64,000 nt of DNA, taken from assembly GCA_025201345.1 (NCBI GenBank), contig JAIXMG010000002.1:310001-374000 (forward strand). The letters run 5' to 3'. Source of the DNA: Thamnidium elegans. Lineage: Eukaryota > Mucoromycota > Mucoromycetes > Mucorales > Mucoraceae. The position numbers were made by a program, and so were the translations under genes. Positions 1 through 12,580 of the stretch are shown piece after piece. The notes under the pieces are model-generated. The model was not told the DNA's origin. It made no database searches and worked only from the letters and a program-made list of their open reading frames with translations. Within the stretch, counting starts at the first letter, position 1. Every line of letters begins with the position of its first letter.

Positions 1-449
1 TACGTAGTTTATCTGCTATTTATCCATTGTGTATAGATTGCATAATCTTATCTTTTATCTTCTTGCTCTTTCGATTGCAAACAGAAATATACTAACTTAG
101 AAAAAAAAAGCTGTTTGTTACTGGAAAATCTGATAACTATTTATCCAGGGTTTTTTTTTAAACCCCATATAAAAAAAAAGCTTATTCCACTAAATCTTTT
201 TAAGAGCTTACTAGCTCCATGTAAAAAAAAAACCATCGGGGTTTGGTGATGCTGTAGATTACAAGATTGATTGATAGGCCCGTTCGTGAGCTCGATAATG
301 TCGGATTATTTACAAAGACCCTTTTTTTAAAAAAAAAGGAAAAAAAAACCCCCCCCCTCCAAAAAATTACAATCTTATGAAATTATTTAAAAAGAACTTC
401 TTTTTTGTTGTTCTATTTTTTTTATTATTTTGGTTAATTATATACAGAT
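1..449. other. AT-rich 3' flank of citrate synthase; no gene seen
   Basis: This stretch lies downstream of the citrate synthase stop codon. It contains many A/T homopolymers and a short C run near 350. I see no open frame with coding character and no RNA gene. Confidence 0.6.
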
Positions 450-741
450 TTAGTTGGCACCAAACATCTTCTTGAGATGAGCAGTGGAGTAACTCTTGGG
501 TCTTTCCAAGGGCATACCGAGAGCACGATCCCAGATCAACTGAGAGGTGACACCGAGAGCACGAGAAACACCGAAGAGAACAGTGTAGTAATCTTGTTCA
601 GTGAGACCGTAGAATTGGAGAAGAACACCGGAGTGAGCATCAACATTGGGCCAAGGGTTCTTGGTCTTACCGTGTTCAGTGAGAACTCCAGGCTATTGAT
701 AAAAAAAAAAAGATTAATAATTGAAACCCAAAATTTTCCCC

Positions 742-777
<36 letters not shown>

Positions 778-2149
778 CACACAACCCCCCCTCCCCCAAT
801 ATAAATTTTTTTTTTATAACTTACAATAATGTGATACAACTTGGAAACTAAACCGAAGAGAGGATCCTCAGGCAAATGCTTCAAGGCGAATTCACGTTGA
901 GCGGTATAACGGGGATCAGTCTTACGCAAGACAGCATGACCGAAACCGGGAACGACTTGACCACCGTTAAGAGTATCCCAAAGGTACTTCTTGATATCTT
1001 CGTCAGAAGCATCCATACCAATGGTATCCTTCATCTTCAAAGTCCAACGGAGGACTTCTTGGTTAGCCAAACCGTGAAGAGGACCAGCTAAACCGTTCAA
1101 ACCGGCAGCGAAAGAGAGATAAGGATCAGAGAGAGCAGAACCGACCAAATGGGTGGTGTGAGCAGAGACGTTACCACCTTCGTGATCGGAATGAATGGTG
1201 AGGTAAAGACGCATCAATTCAACGAAATCCTTGTTATCCTCGAAACCCAAAAGCTTGGAGAAGTTGTAAGAGTAATCCTTATCACCTTCAATAGCGGGCA
1301 TCTTACCATCCTTGTAGAGGTTACGGTAGATACGAGCAGCGACGTTAGGAAGCTTGGCAATCAAATCCATGGTATCCTCGAAGGTAGGATCCCAGTATTG
1401 AGACTTGTGAATACCAGCGGTATAGGCCTTGGCGAAGTGAGAATCGTGTTGAAGGGCGTTAACAGCAATGGCGAATTGAGACATAGGGTGAAGAGACTTG
1501 GGACAACGGTCAATGATCTCCTCAACGAATTCAGGGATATCAGAACGAGCGGCCCATTCAGCAGAGAGGGACTTGACTTGTTCGGTAGTGGGGACTTCAC
1601 CAGTGACGAGCAACCAGAAAAGAGACTCGGGGAGAGGCTCTCCTCCATTTTCGGCACCAGGGAGGACCTTTTGACAATCAGGAATGGTCAAACCACGGAA
1701 ACGGATACCCTCCTCAGCATCGAGGACGGATCCTTCCCAGACAAGACCCTTAATACCACGCATACCACCATAAGCTTGGTCAACAGTAACTTCACCAAGA
1801 ACCTTGGAACCATATTCCTTCTTGAAAGCCTTAACCTCGGCTTGCTTCTCGGGGATAAGTTCAGCAAGACGTTCCTTCAAGGTCTAATATTGTTTTATAA
1901 AATTATTAATATTACTATAGTTTTATATAAAAAAAAATTTAATAATATCCCTACCTTAACCTTAGAAGAGTAAGCACGAGTAGCACCAACGGTGAAAGCA
2001 GGTGCGAAACGGACAGAAGACTGACGAGTGGCAGCCTATATACAAAAAAAAGAAAAGAAAAAAAAAAGATTAATATAAAGAAGACAAGAAAGTAAGTTTT
2101 GCATTATGCTAACCTTAGTCAAAGAGGTGAATGCACGAATAGCAGACAT
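450..2149 (-). CDS. CIT1: Citrate synthase, mitochondrial
   Basis: Condenses oxaloacetate and acetyl-CoA to citrate in the first step of the TCA cycle in the mitochondrial matrix. Four exons: 2149-2114, 2035-1955, 1883-825 and 692-450, giving 472 aa, close to the 479 aa of yeast Cit1. The start MSAIRAF opens a basic, hydroxylated presequence of about 35 residues, as expected for matrix import. The catalytic residues are visible: His in SDHEGGN...SAHT, His in [15 protein letters not shown] and Asp in PNVDAHSG. The C-terminus ends in GAN, so there is no PTS1 and the mitochondrial rather than the peroxisomal isozyme is indicated. Intron 3 contains a 32-base A run on the sense strand (743-774). 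The exons are GC-richer with strongly biased codons, as in a highly expressed gene. Identification is very secure. Confidence 0.97.
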
Positions 2150-4305
2150 TTTTTGATATAAAAAAAGATGAGGAAGAAGAAAAAAAAACGCGCAAAAGGG
2201 TTCAAAAATAATTGGATGCTTATATAAAAAAAAAAAAAAAAATCGAACCCGGTTAAACGAAAAAAAAGGGGCGTCCTTTTAATTCATGATGAATAATGGG
2301 GGAAAATAGATAATCCTGCAGGGGGTCTGAATATTTTAACTTCAATATAAAAATAATTGGTAACCCTTGTCACGGCTTGAGTGTGCAAAAAAAAAAAAAA
2401 AAAAAAAAAGTCTAAAAAGAGACAGCTTGGTTTGAACATGATGTCACAAAAAAAGGAAAGTCAGTTATTTAGGCTCAAAAATAAATAAAAAGAACGTGGT
2501 GAACTGAAAAAAAAACTGCCTAAAGTCTTAGCCAGTAGTGCAAAAAAAAAAATGACCCTCCCCCCCCCTTTTTCCCCACTTTACAACTGTGATTAAAACC
2601 CCATTTTAAGGTTTGCTTTTGTACACCTAATCTTGCCTTGATTCGTAAAAGATGCTTATAAATTTCAATTATTTACATATTTTTCATAAAGACAATATAA
2701 ATTGCATTACAAAGATTCAATGATTTCTTTTGTTTATTTTTCTCTTTTTCCTTTTTTTATTTTATACATTATAAAAAAGGTATAAAGCTTTTTATTTTTT
2801 TAGTAGTGCATTTTTTATTTTATTTTGATAGGATACTTTTTTTTTTGTTATACGTCTCAGGTCAATAAGAAATAGAAAAATTGGAACGTTATCCCCCCAC
2901 GATAGATAAGATAAGATTTTATCACTATTATGCCTTGAAGCGGTAAGTCGTGAATATACCGATGGTTTCTCAGGGACAAAAAAATTGGTGTAAGACATAG
3001 TTTTGTATCACTTTTTGTTTAAAATGCCGATCCCCCCACATTTTCGTATTCTTCAAAAAACTAAAATGATCATGTAAAAGCTATTACAAACATTATTTTC
3101 AATACAGTGATCCACCATCATTTGATAATCAAGCAACATGCTACTTTTTTTTAATTATATTATATCATTAAATACTATGTCATTTGGTTGTAATCCCAAA
3201 AAAAATTACCTTGCCATAAAATATTACTTAATACAAGTTTTTTTTTTTTTTGGGGGTTTAATATCTTTTCGAAAAAACATAAGCTCTTTTTTATTTGCAT
3301 AATTAAAGTTCGTTGTTCATCCGGAAAGTATTTTATTTTCGTTCATGGGAAGCGGATAATCGTATAGTAGAGTATGTTCAACAAGCGCCCAATCATCAGC
3401 TGCCAGTCAAATAACTTTTTTACAAGCTCTTTTTCTCTCTTTTTCTTTTAATGCAGTTACTGTTTTTTAAAAGGTGCTTAAGCCTGCGAAAGGGAAGATA
3501 TTTATAAATTAACTGATACAAATAGCAGTAAGTGTTACCAGCGCCCTTTTTAGTGGAGGGGTTACCATTTTAACGTTGAAACTTTTATATATATCTAGTT
3601 GGAATTCCAAGATATAATATACTATCGGTTTCAAACATTCTCGGGATATAATAAAAAGGAAATCGTGTGCACACAAAAATTGATCGACGGTACTTATGTT
3701 TGAGGAATTATTTCGATAAGCTTAATTTTGTTTATGTAGGGGTGCTCAGAAATATTTGGTAGAAATTACAGAAATACGAAAGCTGGGCTTTGATAAAAAT
3801 AAAATAAAGTTGTGGGCAAGCTTATACCGTGGGATTATTTATTGGCTCCTAGTTTAGGTGTTACTTGGATATCTGGGTTAAATAATCTGCTTATTAGTTT
3901 ATTATAATTTATTAGACTGGCCTCAACCGAAAAAAAAAAATATATGTATAGTGACGGTAAGATGATGGTTGTATTTGGTATTCGGGAACTAAAATAAAAA
4001 AGTGAGCTGTTTTATCTTTTTGTATAAAGAGCTTATATATACTTTTTGAAAGCAAAAAACTATATGTGTGTACCTGTACGACAATCATAAATTTCCCACA
4101 TGGTCAATGAAGCTTGACAGATATCATAAGTCCCCAACCCCCCTTTTTTATATATATAAAAAAAAAAGACTATTGTGCCCTTATTATAGTGCATAAATAT
4201 TTGTTTTATCTCAAGAAATAGTTTATTACAATAAAATAAAAAGATTATATGACGCAAAGTGTATTTATATATATATGTTTTTACAAGTGATTAAAGAGTA
4301 TTTCT
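2150..4305. other. 2.2-kb intergenic region, citrate synthase promoter side
   Basis: Both flanking genes are on the minus strand, so this holds the citrate synthase promoter (proximal part near 2150-2300) and the 3' flank of SHO1. It is AT-rich with several T and A runs (for example 2390-2409 and 3239-3251). Short frames around 2792-2998 and 4060-4257 show no family signature. I see no convincing gene. Confidence 0.5.
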
Positions 4306-5361
4306 TTAATTAGGCGTATGTTCGGTTACCTGAATATACAACAATATGAGTTATCAACACAAAGAGTAAACAAACAAAAAAAAAACTTACATAGTTACTG
4401 GGAATCATTCCTATAGCACCAGTTGATTTCTTTGCTTGCCACCAACTCCCTTTCTTTTCGTGAACGTGTAATACTTCGCCTTTTGAAAATGATAACTCAT
4501 TTGGATCTTCCTTATTAGCACAGTCTACAATACATGCCTCCTTTAGTTAATATATCACAAGCAAAACTTTTTTTTTAACTTACAGTTATGAATGGCAGTT
4601 ACAGGTATTAAATAATCTGAGTGAGGAGATAAGAAGATAGTGCTTTGGTTAGGAGGACTCGTATACATGGGAATAGAAACCATATGGTCATGATTATCCA
4701 TAGGGTACGAAGCTTGCGTCGGAAGAGGTGCTGGATAATTGGGTCCTGTTAAATCCGGTATGGCGTTATTGACAAAAATATGATTACTAGCATCTCTTTG
4801 ATAGACCTTACCATTACTATATCTTCGGCTGTGGAATCGATTATGATTTAAATCACTGAATGATCGAAGTACAGAAGCTTCATGTTGAATACCAAGTAAA
4901 AATATCCAAGAAAACTTTTTTTTTAAAAAAAAAGTGATTAGGAAAAACTCTTTTCTCATCTCTTTATAAAAATACTTACTTGAGTCACCATTAGTATAAT
5001 ATACCCGGATGAAGCAGCGGATAAGGATGCTCTTCCGGCAGTGATATACATTAAGATTTCAAAGGTGTTGTACGGTATACCGATAGCAATCAATGTCAGT
5101 ATAACTGGGTAATAAATTCGAATTGAGTTGGTCCAAAATACAGCGCAAGCCATAAAAACTACAAAAAACTGATAACCGACAACCCACCACGATACAGTTT
5201 CTGTAAATGCATGTGAGGCGCACAGGCCAACAAACGTAACTATCCACCCAGCCTTTATACAAAAATTAATATGGTACCTCATGAAGTTTGATCAAATATA
5301 TACTTACTATTGCCAAAGTACAGGTCAATATAGTAAAAGGGCTATTTAATATCTCTGACAT
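4306..5361 (-). CDS. SHO1: SHO1-like four-TM osmosensor with C-terminal SH3 domain
   Basis: Plasma-membrane adaptor of the HOG osmostress MAPK pathway; in ascomycetes its SH3 domain binds Pbs2. Five exons: 5361-5308, 5252-4980, 4914-4584, 4524-4391 and 4329-4306, all in phase, giving 271 aa. The N-terminal half carries four hydrophobic segments (AGWIVTFVGLCASHAF, VGYQFFVVFMACAVFW, YYPVILTLIAIGIPY, then SAASSGYIILMVTQ into FSWIFLLG across the exon 2/3 junction). A polar linker follows. The SH3 domain starts at AIHNYCANKEDPNELSF and includes GSWWQAKK and ends at MIPSNYV, the classical ALYDY...WW...PSNY pattern. It is slightly shorter than yeast Sho1 (367 aa), mostly in the linker. The last exon is only seven codons and is inferred from an in-phase acceptor, so the extreme C-terminus is the least certain part. 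Confidence 0.92.
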
Positions 5362-6560
5362 GAAGGAAAAAAAAGATACACTTTACTGAAAAAAGAAAGA
5401 TAGAAAAAAAAAGACAAGGTATTTATAATGATACTGCAGATGCACCAATAATTAAAAAAAAAGGAAATTCTTTTTTAATGCAATGCTCTCCTTAGGGTCG
5501 TAAATGAAATTATACAGTAAAAAAAGAAAAAAAAGTTTATGCCTGACGAAAATACTGTAAATATTATATCGTTTATTCATCACTTTGAACCCCCTTAAAA
5601 AAAAGAGAGACTTATTTTGACCCTACGTTTTATAAGTATAACATTCTTTAGTTTTATAGTTTTACCATAATATATATATTATTTTTTTACAGTTTAAGTT
5701 GCCGTTCAATACTGACAATATATTTATTAACCGCCAATTGCATAAATGGATATTTTGTATGTGTGTATAAAAAAAAAAAGAAGAATATATGCAGTACAAT
5801 AAATATTATCTAAAAGGCATAATAAGGAAAACCACCAAGAATGAACAACTTAAAATTTTGTTTGCTTTTCTGCGCATACAATTTATATTTATGTTTAAAT
5901 CAGACCGATCATATCGTAAACGAATAGTATTGAGTAATTTTTTTTTTTTAATTAGCTGTTAAAAAAAAAAGTTTATTGTTATTCTCATCTATACAAATCC
6001 TATCTTTAGTATATTTGGGGTAGCATGACGCCAATCATATTGATATGAAACTATCCCTAGGGACAAAAACTCCCTTAAAAAAAAAAGAATTAACATGATC
6101 TAAGCATTCAGTTGAATCTATCCCAACAATTTGTTTCATAAAAAATATGTCAGAAAAAGATTTCCAAAAAGACACATTAAAATATACGCTTTTACTTGGA
6201 ATTCTATATACACGCAATTTCTTCCCTTATTCTTAGAAAGCCTTCTTTTTTTTTTGAGAGCGGTTGACAGAAAAGTTCGTCTACAAAATAGGTTATTTTT
6301 TTCTTGTTCATAAAACCAAATAAGGTAATCTACTATATCATCTACTAAAAAACTTAATACATGAATAGACAAATCTTTATACTTTAGACAATTCTATTTC
6401 TATTGACATACAGGTAGCGACTATCACTAAGTTACGAAATGTGTGACGTATAGCAACGGGATAGCCGTCTGAGTCTGATTCAAGTTGCCCTGGTGAAAAT
6501 CTTAACGAAACAAAAAAAAACCTCTTTTTTCTTTTTGATTACATATTCACTTATTTCATC
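5362..6560. other. Divergent promoter region between SHO1 and MIC60
   Basis: This 1.2-kb stretch lies between the start codons of two divergent genes and must hold both promoters. Overlapping short frames near 6035-6372 on both strands are low-complexity and show no family signature. I see no RNA gene or clear repeat. Confidence 0.5.
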
Positions 6561-6691
6561 ATGTTGAGAGGAGCATCTGCCATTCGATCAACTGCTCGTT
6601 TAACAGTTGGACAAACCAATCGTTTAACAGTAAGATTCACTTTATAAAATATATCACTTTTTTTTTGAAAAGAAAAATAAAAATTGACACG

Positions 6692-6732
<41 letters not shown>

Positions 6733-8464
6733 TCTAAGCGATTGTATACCAGTGCAACCGAAAAGTCAGGTTCTTCCATCGCAAAGAAACTTGTTTGGTT
6801 TACTTTACTTACCGGTACTGCATACTCTGGCGCCACCTACTTTGCCTTAAAGAACGAAGCGTTCCATGATACCTACAGCACGTACGTTCCCGGCGGCGAG
6901 AAATTTTTAGACCTGTTGGAGGATTGGGCCGCCGATGACCGTATGCAGCAGTACTACAACCAAGCCAAAGAATTAAAGACCAAGACTGCCGCACAAACCG
7001 AATCCCTCACCAAATTCGCCTCTCAGGCCACCGAGTCTGCACAAGACTGGTACGAGTATATTTCTGACGCTATTGCTCAATTACGAGGTGATCAAGAAGC
7101 CCCCGTTGCTCCCGGTAACGGTCCTTCTCCCTCTGCCAATACTCGTTTCCGTCTCAAGAACAGAAAGCCCGAGGCTTTATTCGCCAACGTCATCCACAGC
7201 ACCGAAACCACACCTTTACCTACCTTTTCCAAATCAGAGCAAGCTATTTTAAATGAGTTCGCAAACACCGTGCAAGGTTTAGTCAGTATGTTGAACGAGG
7301 CTGGTATGTCTGGCCACGCTAAGCGACTTGTCGATTTCGCTAAGCGTGATCTTGAGACCTTGGACAAGACATTTGCTTTGATCAAGCAAGAAGAAAGTAA
7401 GGCTCAAGAGGAGATCAAGACCCTTCAGCAAGCTCTTATTGACGCTGAGAAGCGCGTTGAAGTTCACCATCAAGAAGTTGCTAAAAAGGTCAAGCGTGCT
7501 AACGCCGAGGCCGATTCACGTATCCAAAACCACATTGATCAAGTCGAGTCCGACATTGCAGCTGATATTGCCGAATTAAAGAAACAACTTGCATCTATTA
7601 AAGCCAAGGAATTAACCTCTCAACGTAAACACCACTTGACCCAACTCGAGAACGAATTAAAGAACAAGGCTATTGAGATCCAAGCAGATTACATCAAGCA
7701 AGTACAAGATCAAGTAGAACGTGAGCGTGGAGGCCGTTTATCTCAAATCGAAGCTGTCACCACCAAACAAACTCAACTTGAGAAATTGGCTTATGCAGAT
7801 GCAGAGCTTTTAGATGACACTCGTAAGGCTCATCAATTGGTTGTTGCTATTGACGCATTAAAGAGAGCTGCACTCAGCGGCGAGCAAACACAGTTTGAAT
7901 TAGAGCTTTCAGCATTGAAACGCCTTAGTGCCAAGACTCCCTTTGCCAAGGTCGGCGAGCGTCAAAGCGATGAGTTAATTCAATTGGTTACTAGCAGTAT
8001 CCAAGAACACGTTGCTCAACACGGTATTACATCCATAGCTCAACTCTCTGAACGTTTTGAAACTGTTGCACGTGAAGTGCGTCGCGCTGCACTGATACCT
8101 GATGAAGACGCTTCCATGATTTCTCATCTTATTTCTATCGTATTAAGTAGCCTTATGTTCACAAAGAAGGGTCTTGTTGCTGGTGATGATATCGAATCTA
8201 GACTTGCTCGTGCTGAATACTATCTTGATACTGAAAAGGATTTGGAGAGCGCTGCCAGAGAAATGAATCAATTGAGTGGTTGGCCCAAGCGTTTATCTCT
8301 TGATTGGTTGGACGAAGCTCGTCGTCATTTGGAAGTTAAGCAAGCATTAGAGGTAATACATACAAAAATTTGATTTCTGTCGATTTTAACTTTTGGATTT
8401 TTTTTGTTTACTATAGATTATGAGATCCCAAGCTTCTTTGATCAGTATGTTGCAAGCAAAATAG
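6561..8464 (+). CDS. MIC60: MICOS complex subunit MIC60 (mitofilin)
   Basis: Inner-membrane scaffold of crista junctions, anchored by one TM with a large intermembrane-space domain. Three exons: 6561-6629, 6733-8352 and 8417-8464, 578 aa. Residues 1-35 form a basic presequence (MLRGASAIRSTARLTV). A single TM lies at about residues 43-61 (LVWFTLLTGTAYSGATYF). A long coiled coil occupies the middle, and the conserved mitofilin signature lies at the C-terminus (WLDEARRHLEVKQALEIMRSQ across the last intron). The length fits fungal Mic60. The first intron ends in 35 consecutive T directly before AG, an extreme polypyrimidine tract. The true start is the ATG in exon 1; starting inside exon 2 would lose the presequence. 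Confidence 0.95.
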
Positions 8465-8689
8465 ACAAAAGTTTGAAATAATAAAAAAAATATATACATA
8501 CATAAAAAACTGTGTTTGCAACTCTTTCAAGTGAGCCATTGACGTGACGTAGATGTAGTGTACATAGTATTACTTTTTTAAAATAAAAAGTTTCGGATCG
8601 TTGGAGTTTCATATATAAGTTTAGAGATAAAACGCTTTCCCTTTTTAACCTTTTTAAAACTATTATATATATATATTCTAAAAAAAAAA

Positions 8690-10471
8690 ATGGAAGACCA
8701 AGTACCCGAAGTACCTCTTGTTCTTGTATCCAATCCTTATTTGGAAAAGAAGGCTGCTGTTATTAGACAAAAGCCTATTCTTTGGGAGGTGAGATGGGAG
8801 TTTTACAAACTAAAAAAACAAAAACAAAAAAGAACTAAACAAAAAAGCAATATTAGGGCTATGAACGCGCTAGTTTGTTATCTCATGAACAAGTTGAACT
8901 CATCAAGGCTATTGATAAACAACCTACTAATGTCATTCAATCTGCCATGAATGAAAAGGGTGATACTTATGCTTCTCTCATCTTGTACTTGTTACAAAAC
9001 TTGTCTCGACCTGATACCATTCAATATGTTTGTTTAATGACTGACGATATCCTTTCAGGTATTATATTACATTTGTTTATTTTTTTTTTACTCCTTAATA
9101 TTATTGTTGTTATTCATTACTTTTTTTTTCTTTAAAAAATAACAGCTAATGACGATAATGCTCGTTATTTCCACGCTACATCAAGTCAAGATCCAAGTTT
9201 CCCTTTTGGTCCCTTTTTTAAAGTTCTTGAATCAGAAGATGAATTTATGGCACTTCAAGCTTCTAAAGTATTAACTATGCTTGCTTGGTAACTTTTTTTT
9301 TAAACTTCTCGGGTTTATTATTTATTTATATATTTTTTACTAGTTCCGCTCCTTCACCTTCTCAAGTAAAACTTGATCCTTTGTTTACTTGGATCACCAA
9401 GAAACTTGCTAATTCTATTAATGATGTTGTTAACTTGATGGTTCAAGAATTAGAATCTTTATTACGTATTCAAGCTTATCGTTTACCCGTTTGGAACACT
9501 AAAGATGCAATCAAAGAGTAAAGTTTTATTTATTTTCTATCTATTTGATGTACTTACATCTTTTTTTCTAGATTGATTCACCGTCTTTACTTGAATAAAT
9601 CCGCCTCTACACCTCAAATTCAATACCAAATCATTTTTTGTTTATGGCTTCTTACATTCGAAAAGGATATTGCTGCCGAAATTAACCAGTATGTATAGTG
9701 TATATCACGTCAAAAAAAAAAGTAAAAAAAAATAACTTTTGTTTACATAATAGGAAATATGATGTTATTCCCTTGTTAGTCGAAATTGCTAAATCTGCTG
9801 TCAAAGAAAAGGTTATTCGTGTTTCTATTTCTACACTAAGAGTAAGATGCAATGAGAGATAAAGAGATAGAGAGAACATCTGTTTACTTACATATTTCTA
9901 CTTTAGAACCTCGTTGAAAAGGCACCTTCTCAAAACTTGGCTGCCATGTTAGTCGCTAGATTATTACCTTTTACCGAAAACTTGAGTTCTCGTAAATGGT
10001 CTGACACTGATGTTTTAGAAGACATCAACTACGTCAAGGAAAGATTACAAGAAGATTTCCAAAGTCTCACGTAAGTATTGATATTATTTGGCACAAAACG
10101 ATTTTGACTTTTTTTATTTTAGTACTTTTGAACAGTATGCATCTGAAGTTGAAACTGGTAAATTAGAGTGGTCTCCTCCCCATCGATCTGACGTATTTTG
10201 GAAAGAAAATGCACATAAACTTGAAGAACATAACTACCAATTACTTAAAAACCTTGCTCGTCTTTTGAGTACATCTACCAGCCCTTTGGTTTTATCTATT
10301 GCTGCTAGTGATATTGGTTACTATGTCAAGTTTGCCAGTAAGGCTGGAAAGAACGTCTTGCAAGAAATTGGTGCTAAGCAACGTATTATGGAACTCATGA
10401 CTCATGACGATCAAGAAGTCAGATACCAAGCCCTTTTGGCTGTTCAAAAATACATGTATCAAGCATGGTAA
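8690..10471 (+). CDS. VMA13: V-type H+-ATPase V1 subunit H
   Basis: Regulatory subunit of the V1 sector of the vacuolar proton pump; it is needed for activity and for silencing free V1. Eight exons: 8690-8788, 8857-9058, 9146-9287, 9344-9517, 9572-9688, 9754-9841, 9907-10070 and 10123-10471, all in phase, 444 aa (yeast Vma13 is 478). The N-terminal part reads as an ARM-like helical array, for example SLILYLLQNL and YQIIFCLWLLTFEKDIA. The C-terminal domain contains the family signature LEWSPPHRSDVFWKENA and ends DDQEVRYQALLAVQKYM. The intron density contrasts with the single-exon glycogen phosphorylase further on. It lies downstream of MIC60 on the same strand (225 bp) and is convergent with the FKBP gene (43 bp between stop codons). 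Confidence 0.95.
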
Positions 10472-10514
10472 AAAAGAGAGAAAAAAATAAAATAAAGTTT
10501 TATATATATTTTTT

Positions 10515-11690
10515 TTAATTATCACACATTTTTCTATAAATCTTTTTACTCTCTATCAACCAACGTTCCTTTTTCTTTTCAGCTGTTGACAACAAACTTA
10601 AAAGTTCGGAGTTACTTGGCCGGTACTAAAAAAAAAAAGTTGAAAGCAAGTTTAGTGACATATTGGTGTCAACTACTTTTGTATAAATTTTTACCTCTAA
10701 ACCAAGCTTAACAAACTCTATACACTGATCAAATTCACCTAACTCAAGATATGCTTGTCCGATTCGATAATAACCTTTAATGTTGGTGCAATCACGATCC
10801 AAAGCTCTCTTACAAACTTCCACAGCAAACTCATAATTCTTTAACTTTAAATAACAGGCAGCAATATTCAATTGAAGAGTAACAATCAAAAGTCGACATT
10901 GCTCTAATTCTTCAGGTTCACAATTCCATAAATCCTTAATATAATCTCTGGCCTTTCTATATGCAAATAACGCTTCTTCTGTCAATCCGCTTTTAAATAA
11001 CTGGTTACCTTCCAGTTTCTTCTTTTCAGCTGATGCGATACGTTCTGTAGCTGAATTAGCTGTCTAATGGAGCAAACCCTGCTTTTTTAATTCCTTTTTT
11101 TTTTCTTTTTTTTTTCTGCTTTTTTTTAGACGAATAACATGCGTATCTGTATAATTCTTACCTCCCAAAATCCAAGTAATTCAACTTCAAATCGTAAATT
11201 TGCTTTACGAGGCACAATATGAGTTCTTCCTTCATCGCCATAACCTATGATTTTCGATCAGAAATTTTTTTTTGGACGTGACAATATATACGTTACCATA
11301 GTCACTCGTACAATAAATCTCTGCCTTTTCACCTACTTTCATGGTTGGAATAGCGATTTCCCAAGCTTCCACTACTTTGCCTGTAAATAAGTTCATCATC
11401 AGTTCATGTCAAAACATATTTTTTCTTTATGCTAATTGACCTGAATTTAAATTAAACGTGAATTCTGCTTTTCTATCACGAGTAGAATCAAACTTTGTAT
11501 TTGTTTCTCGTAAAAAGGATTCGTAGTGAACTAAAAATATTTACGTGCTTATAAGATTACTGTCAAAAAGGGGTTTCTTTTTTTTTTACGTACCACAAAC
11601 AGAGTTTCCCTTTTCAGGACTTGAACCTGTCCCTTCTCTTAAAATCCTTTTGCTAACACTTCCATCCTTTGTTAAGTTTATCAAGTCCAT
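10515..11690 (-). CDS. FKBP-type peptidyl-prolyl isomerase with TPR domain
   Basis: Immunophilin combining an FKBP domain with a TPR domain; such proteins usually act with Hsp90. Six exons: 11690-11594, 11530-11441, 11380-11297, 11244-11162, 11063-10695 and 10625-10515, 277 aa. The FKBP domain spans about residues 5-118: SKRILREGTG, VHYESF, then the pocket residues in KFDST, VVEAWE and SDYGYGDEG, ending LRFEVELLGF. Most FK506-pocket aromatics are therefore kept. Residues about 128-240 form TPR helices (KLEGNQLFKSG, NIAACYLKLKNYEFAVEVC, GYYRIGQAYLELGEFDQCI). Only one FKBP domain is present, so it resembles FKBP6/AIP-like proteins rather than FKBP4/5. It shares a 171-bp head-to-head intergenic region with the next gene. 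Confidence 0.9.
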
Positions 11691-11861
11691 GTTTGAATCG
11701 TTAATAATGATGCAACTTGAGAGATAAAGAAAAGAAGGAAAGTGAAAGGGGAACTTTAAAAAATGTGACTTTTGATTCCGAAAGAACAGATAAATAAAAA
11801 ACCCTATTATTATGCAGCACAAAGTTTCCTTTTTCTCTCATCAAAAAAAAAAAAAAAAAAA
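11691..11861. promoter_or_regulatory. Shared bidirectional promoter
   Basis: Only 171 bp separate the start codons of the FKBP-TPR gene (minus) and the small coiled-coil gene (plus). Both promoters must fit here. An A run directly precedes the plus-strand ATG. No specific motif is claimed. Confidence 0.5.
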
Positions 11862-12503
11862 ATGCAGGCCCATGAAAATATTGTAAAGAGCTTGGACCAA
11901 GAGTTTAAAAAGGTTGATAAAGCATATCAAACCAGTGAATTACGAGTATTTGGTAAAAATGAATCGATACTATTAAAAAACTCAAGTTGTTGATCTGTGA
12001 TAAAATAGGAGAGAATACAAGCAAGATATTTACAGAGCTTGATGTGATAAGAAGAAAGCAAATCAACTTGGCCAGTGATCATGTTTCTTTAGAATCAATC
12101 AACGATATACTGTAAAGACATATATATAATAATAAAAAAAGGATTTTTGTTAACTTATTTACTGTGCAGTCCTACTTCTAATAAAGAATATAACACTGCG
12201 AAGAATTTCGATAAAAAGGAAGTAATGTTAAAGAGTATGATGGAAAAGGTTAGTTAGAAAAAAAGAGAAATGTTTTAATCCAAAATTCCTAAAATAAGTT
12301 ACACCAATCAATCAGCTGGACGATTTAACACAAGCAATGTAAGGTTTATACTTCTTCAAATAATTACATGTTAATAACAACTTGCACGTAGGGATAAATT
12401 TAAAAGAATATCAGAACATAATTACAAAGGAAAAGACACTTTAATAACAGTTGACGAAACTGAAGAAATCACAAATCCAAGATTAAAGCATTTACAAAAT
12501 TAA
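11862..12503 (+). CDS. Small coiled-coil protein, family not recognised
   Basis: Five short exons give a charged, helical protein of about 139 aa starting MQAHENIVKSLDQEF. Preferred exons: 11862-11945, 11987-12111, 12170-12248, 12316-12338 and 12392-12503, all in phase. The first intron is ambiguous. A 41-nt intron (11946-11986) gives ELRLLICDKIGENTSK. A 56-nt intron (11953-12008) gives ELRVFGENTSK. Both keep the same downstream frame. The heptad-like pattern and lack of TM suggest a subunit of a larger cytoplasmic or kinetochore-type complex, but I cannot name it. The coherent phases across four introns make it a real gene. It is convergent with the PAP2 gene (77 bp between stops). Confidence 0.6.
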
Positions 12504-12580
12504 TATATATGGTTTATTTGTATCACAAAAAAAAATAAAAAAAATATTTGTACAATGTAATAATTTTACAGCAATTTTTT

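Noticed and set aside
1149..1973. 274-codon plus-strand open frame
   Set aside because: It is the antisense shadow of citrate synthase exon 3, produced by that gene's biased codons; the minus-strand protein is unmistakable.
2232..2256. GGGTTCGATT on the minus strand, resembling a tRNA B box
   Set aside because: No matching acceptor stem, A box or anticodon arm around it; the flanks are T runs.
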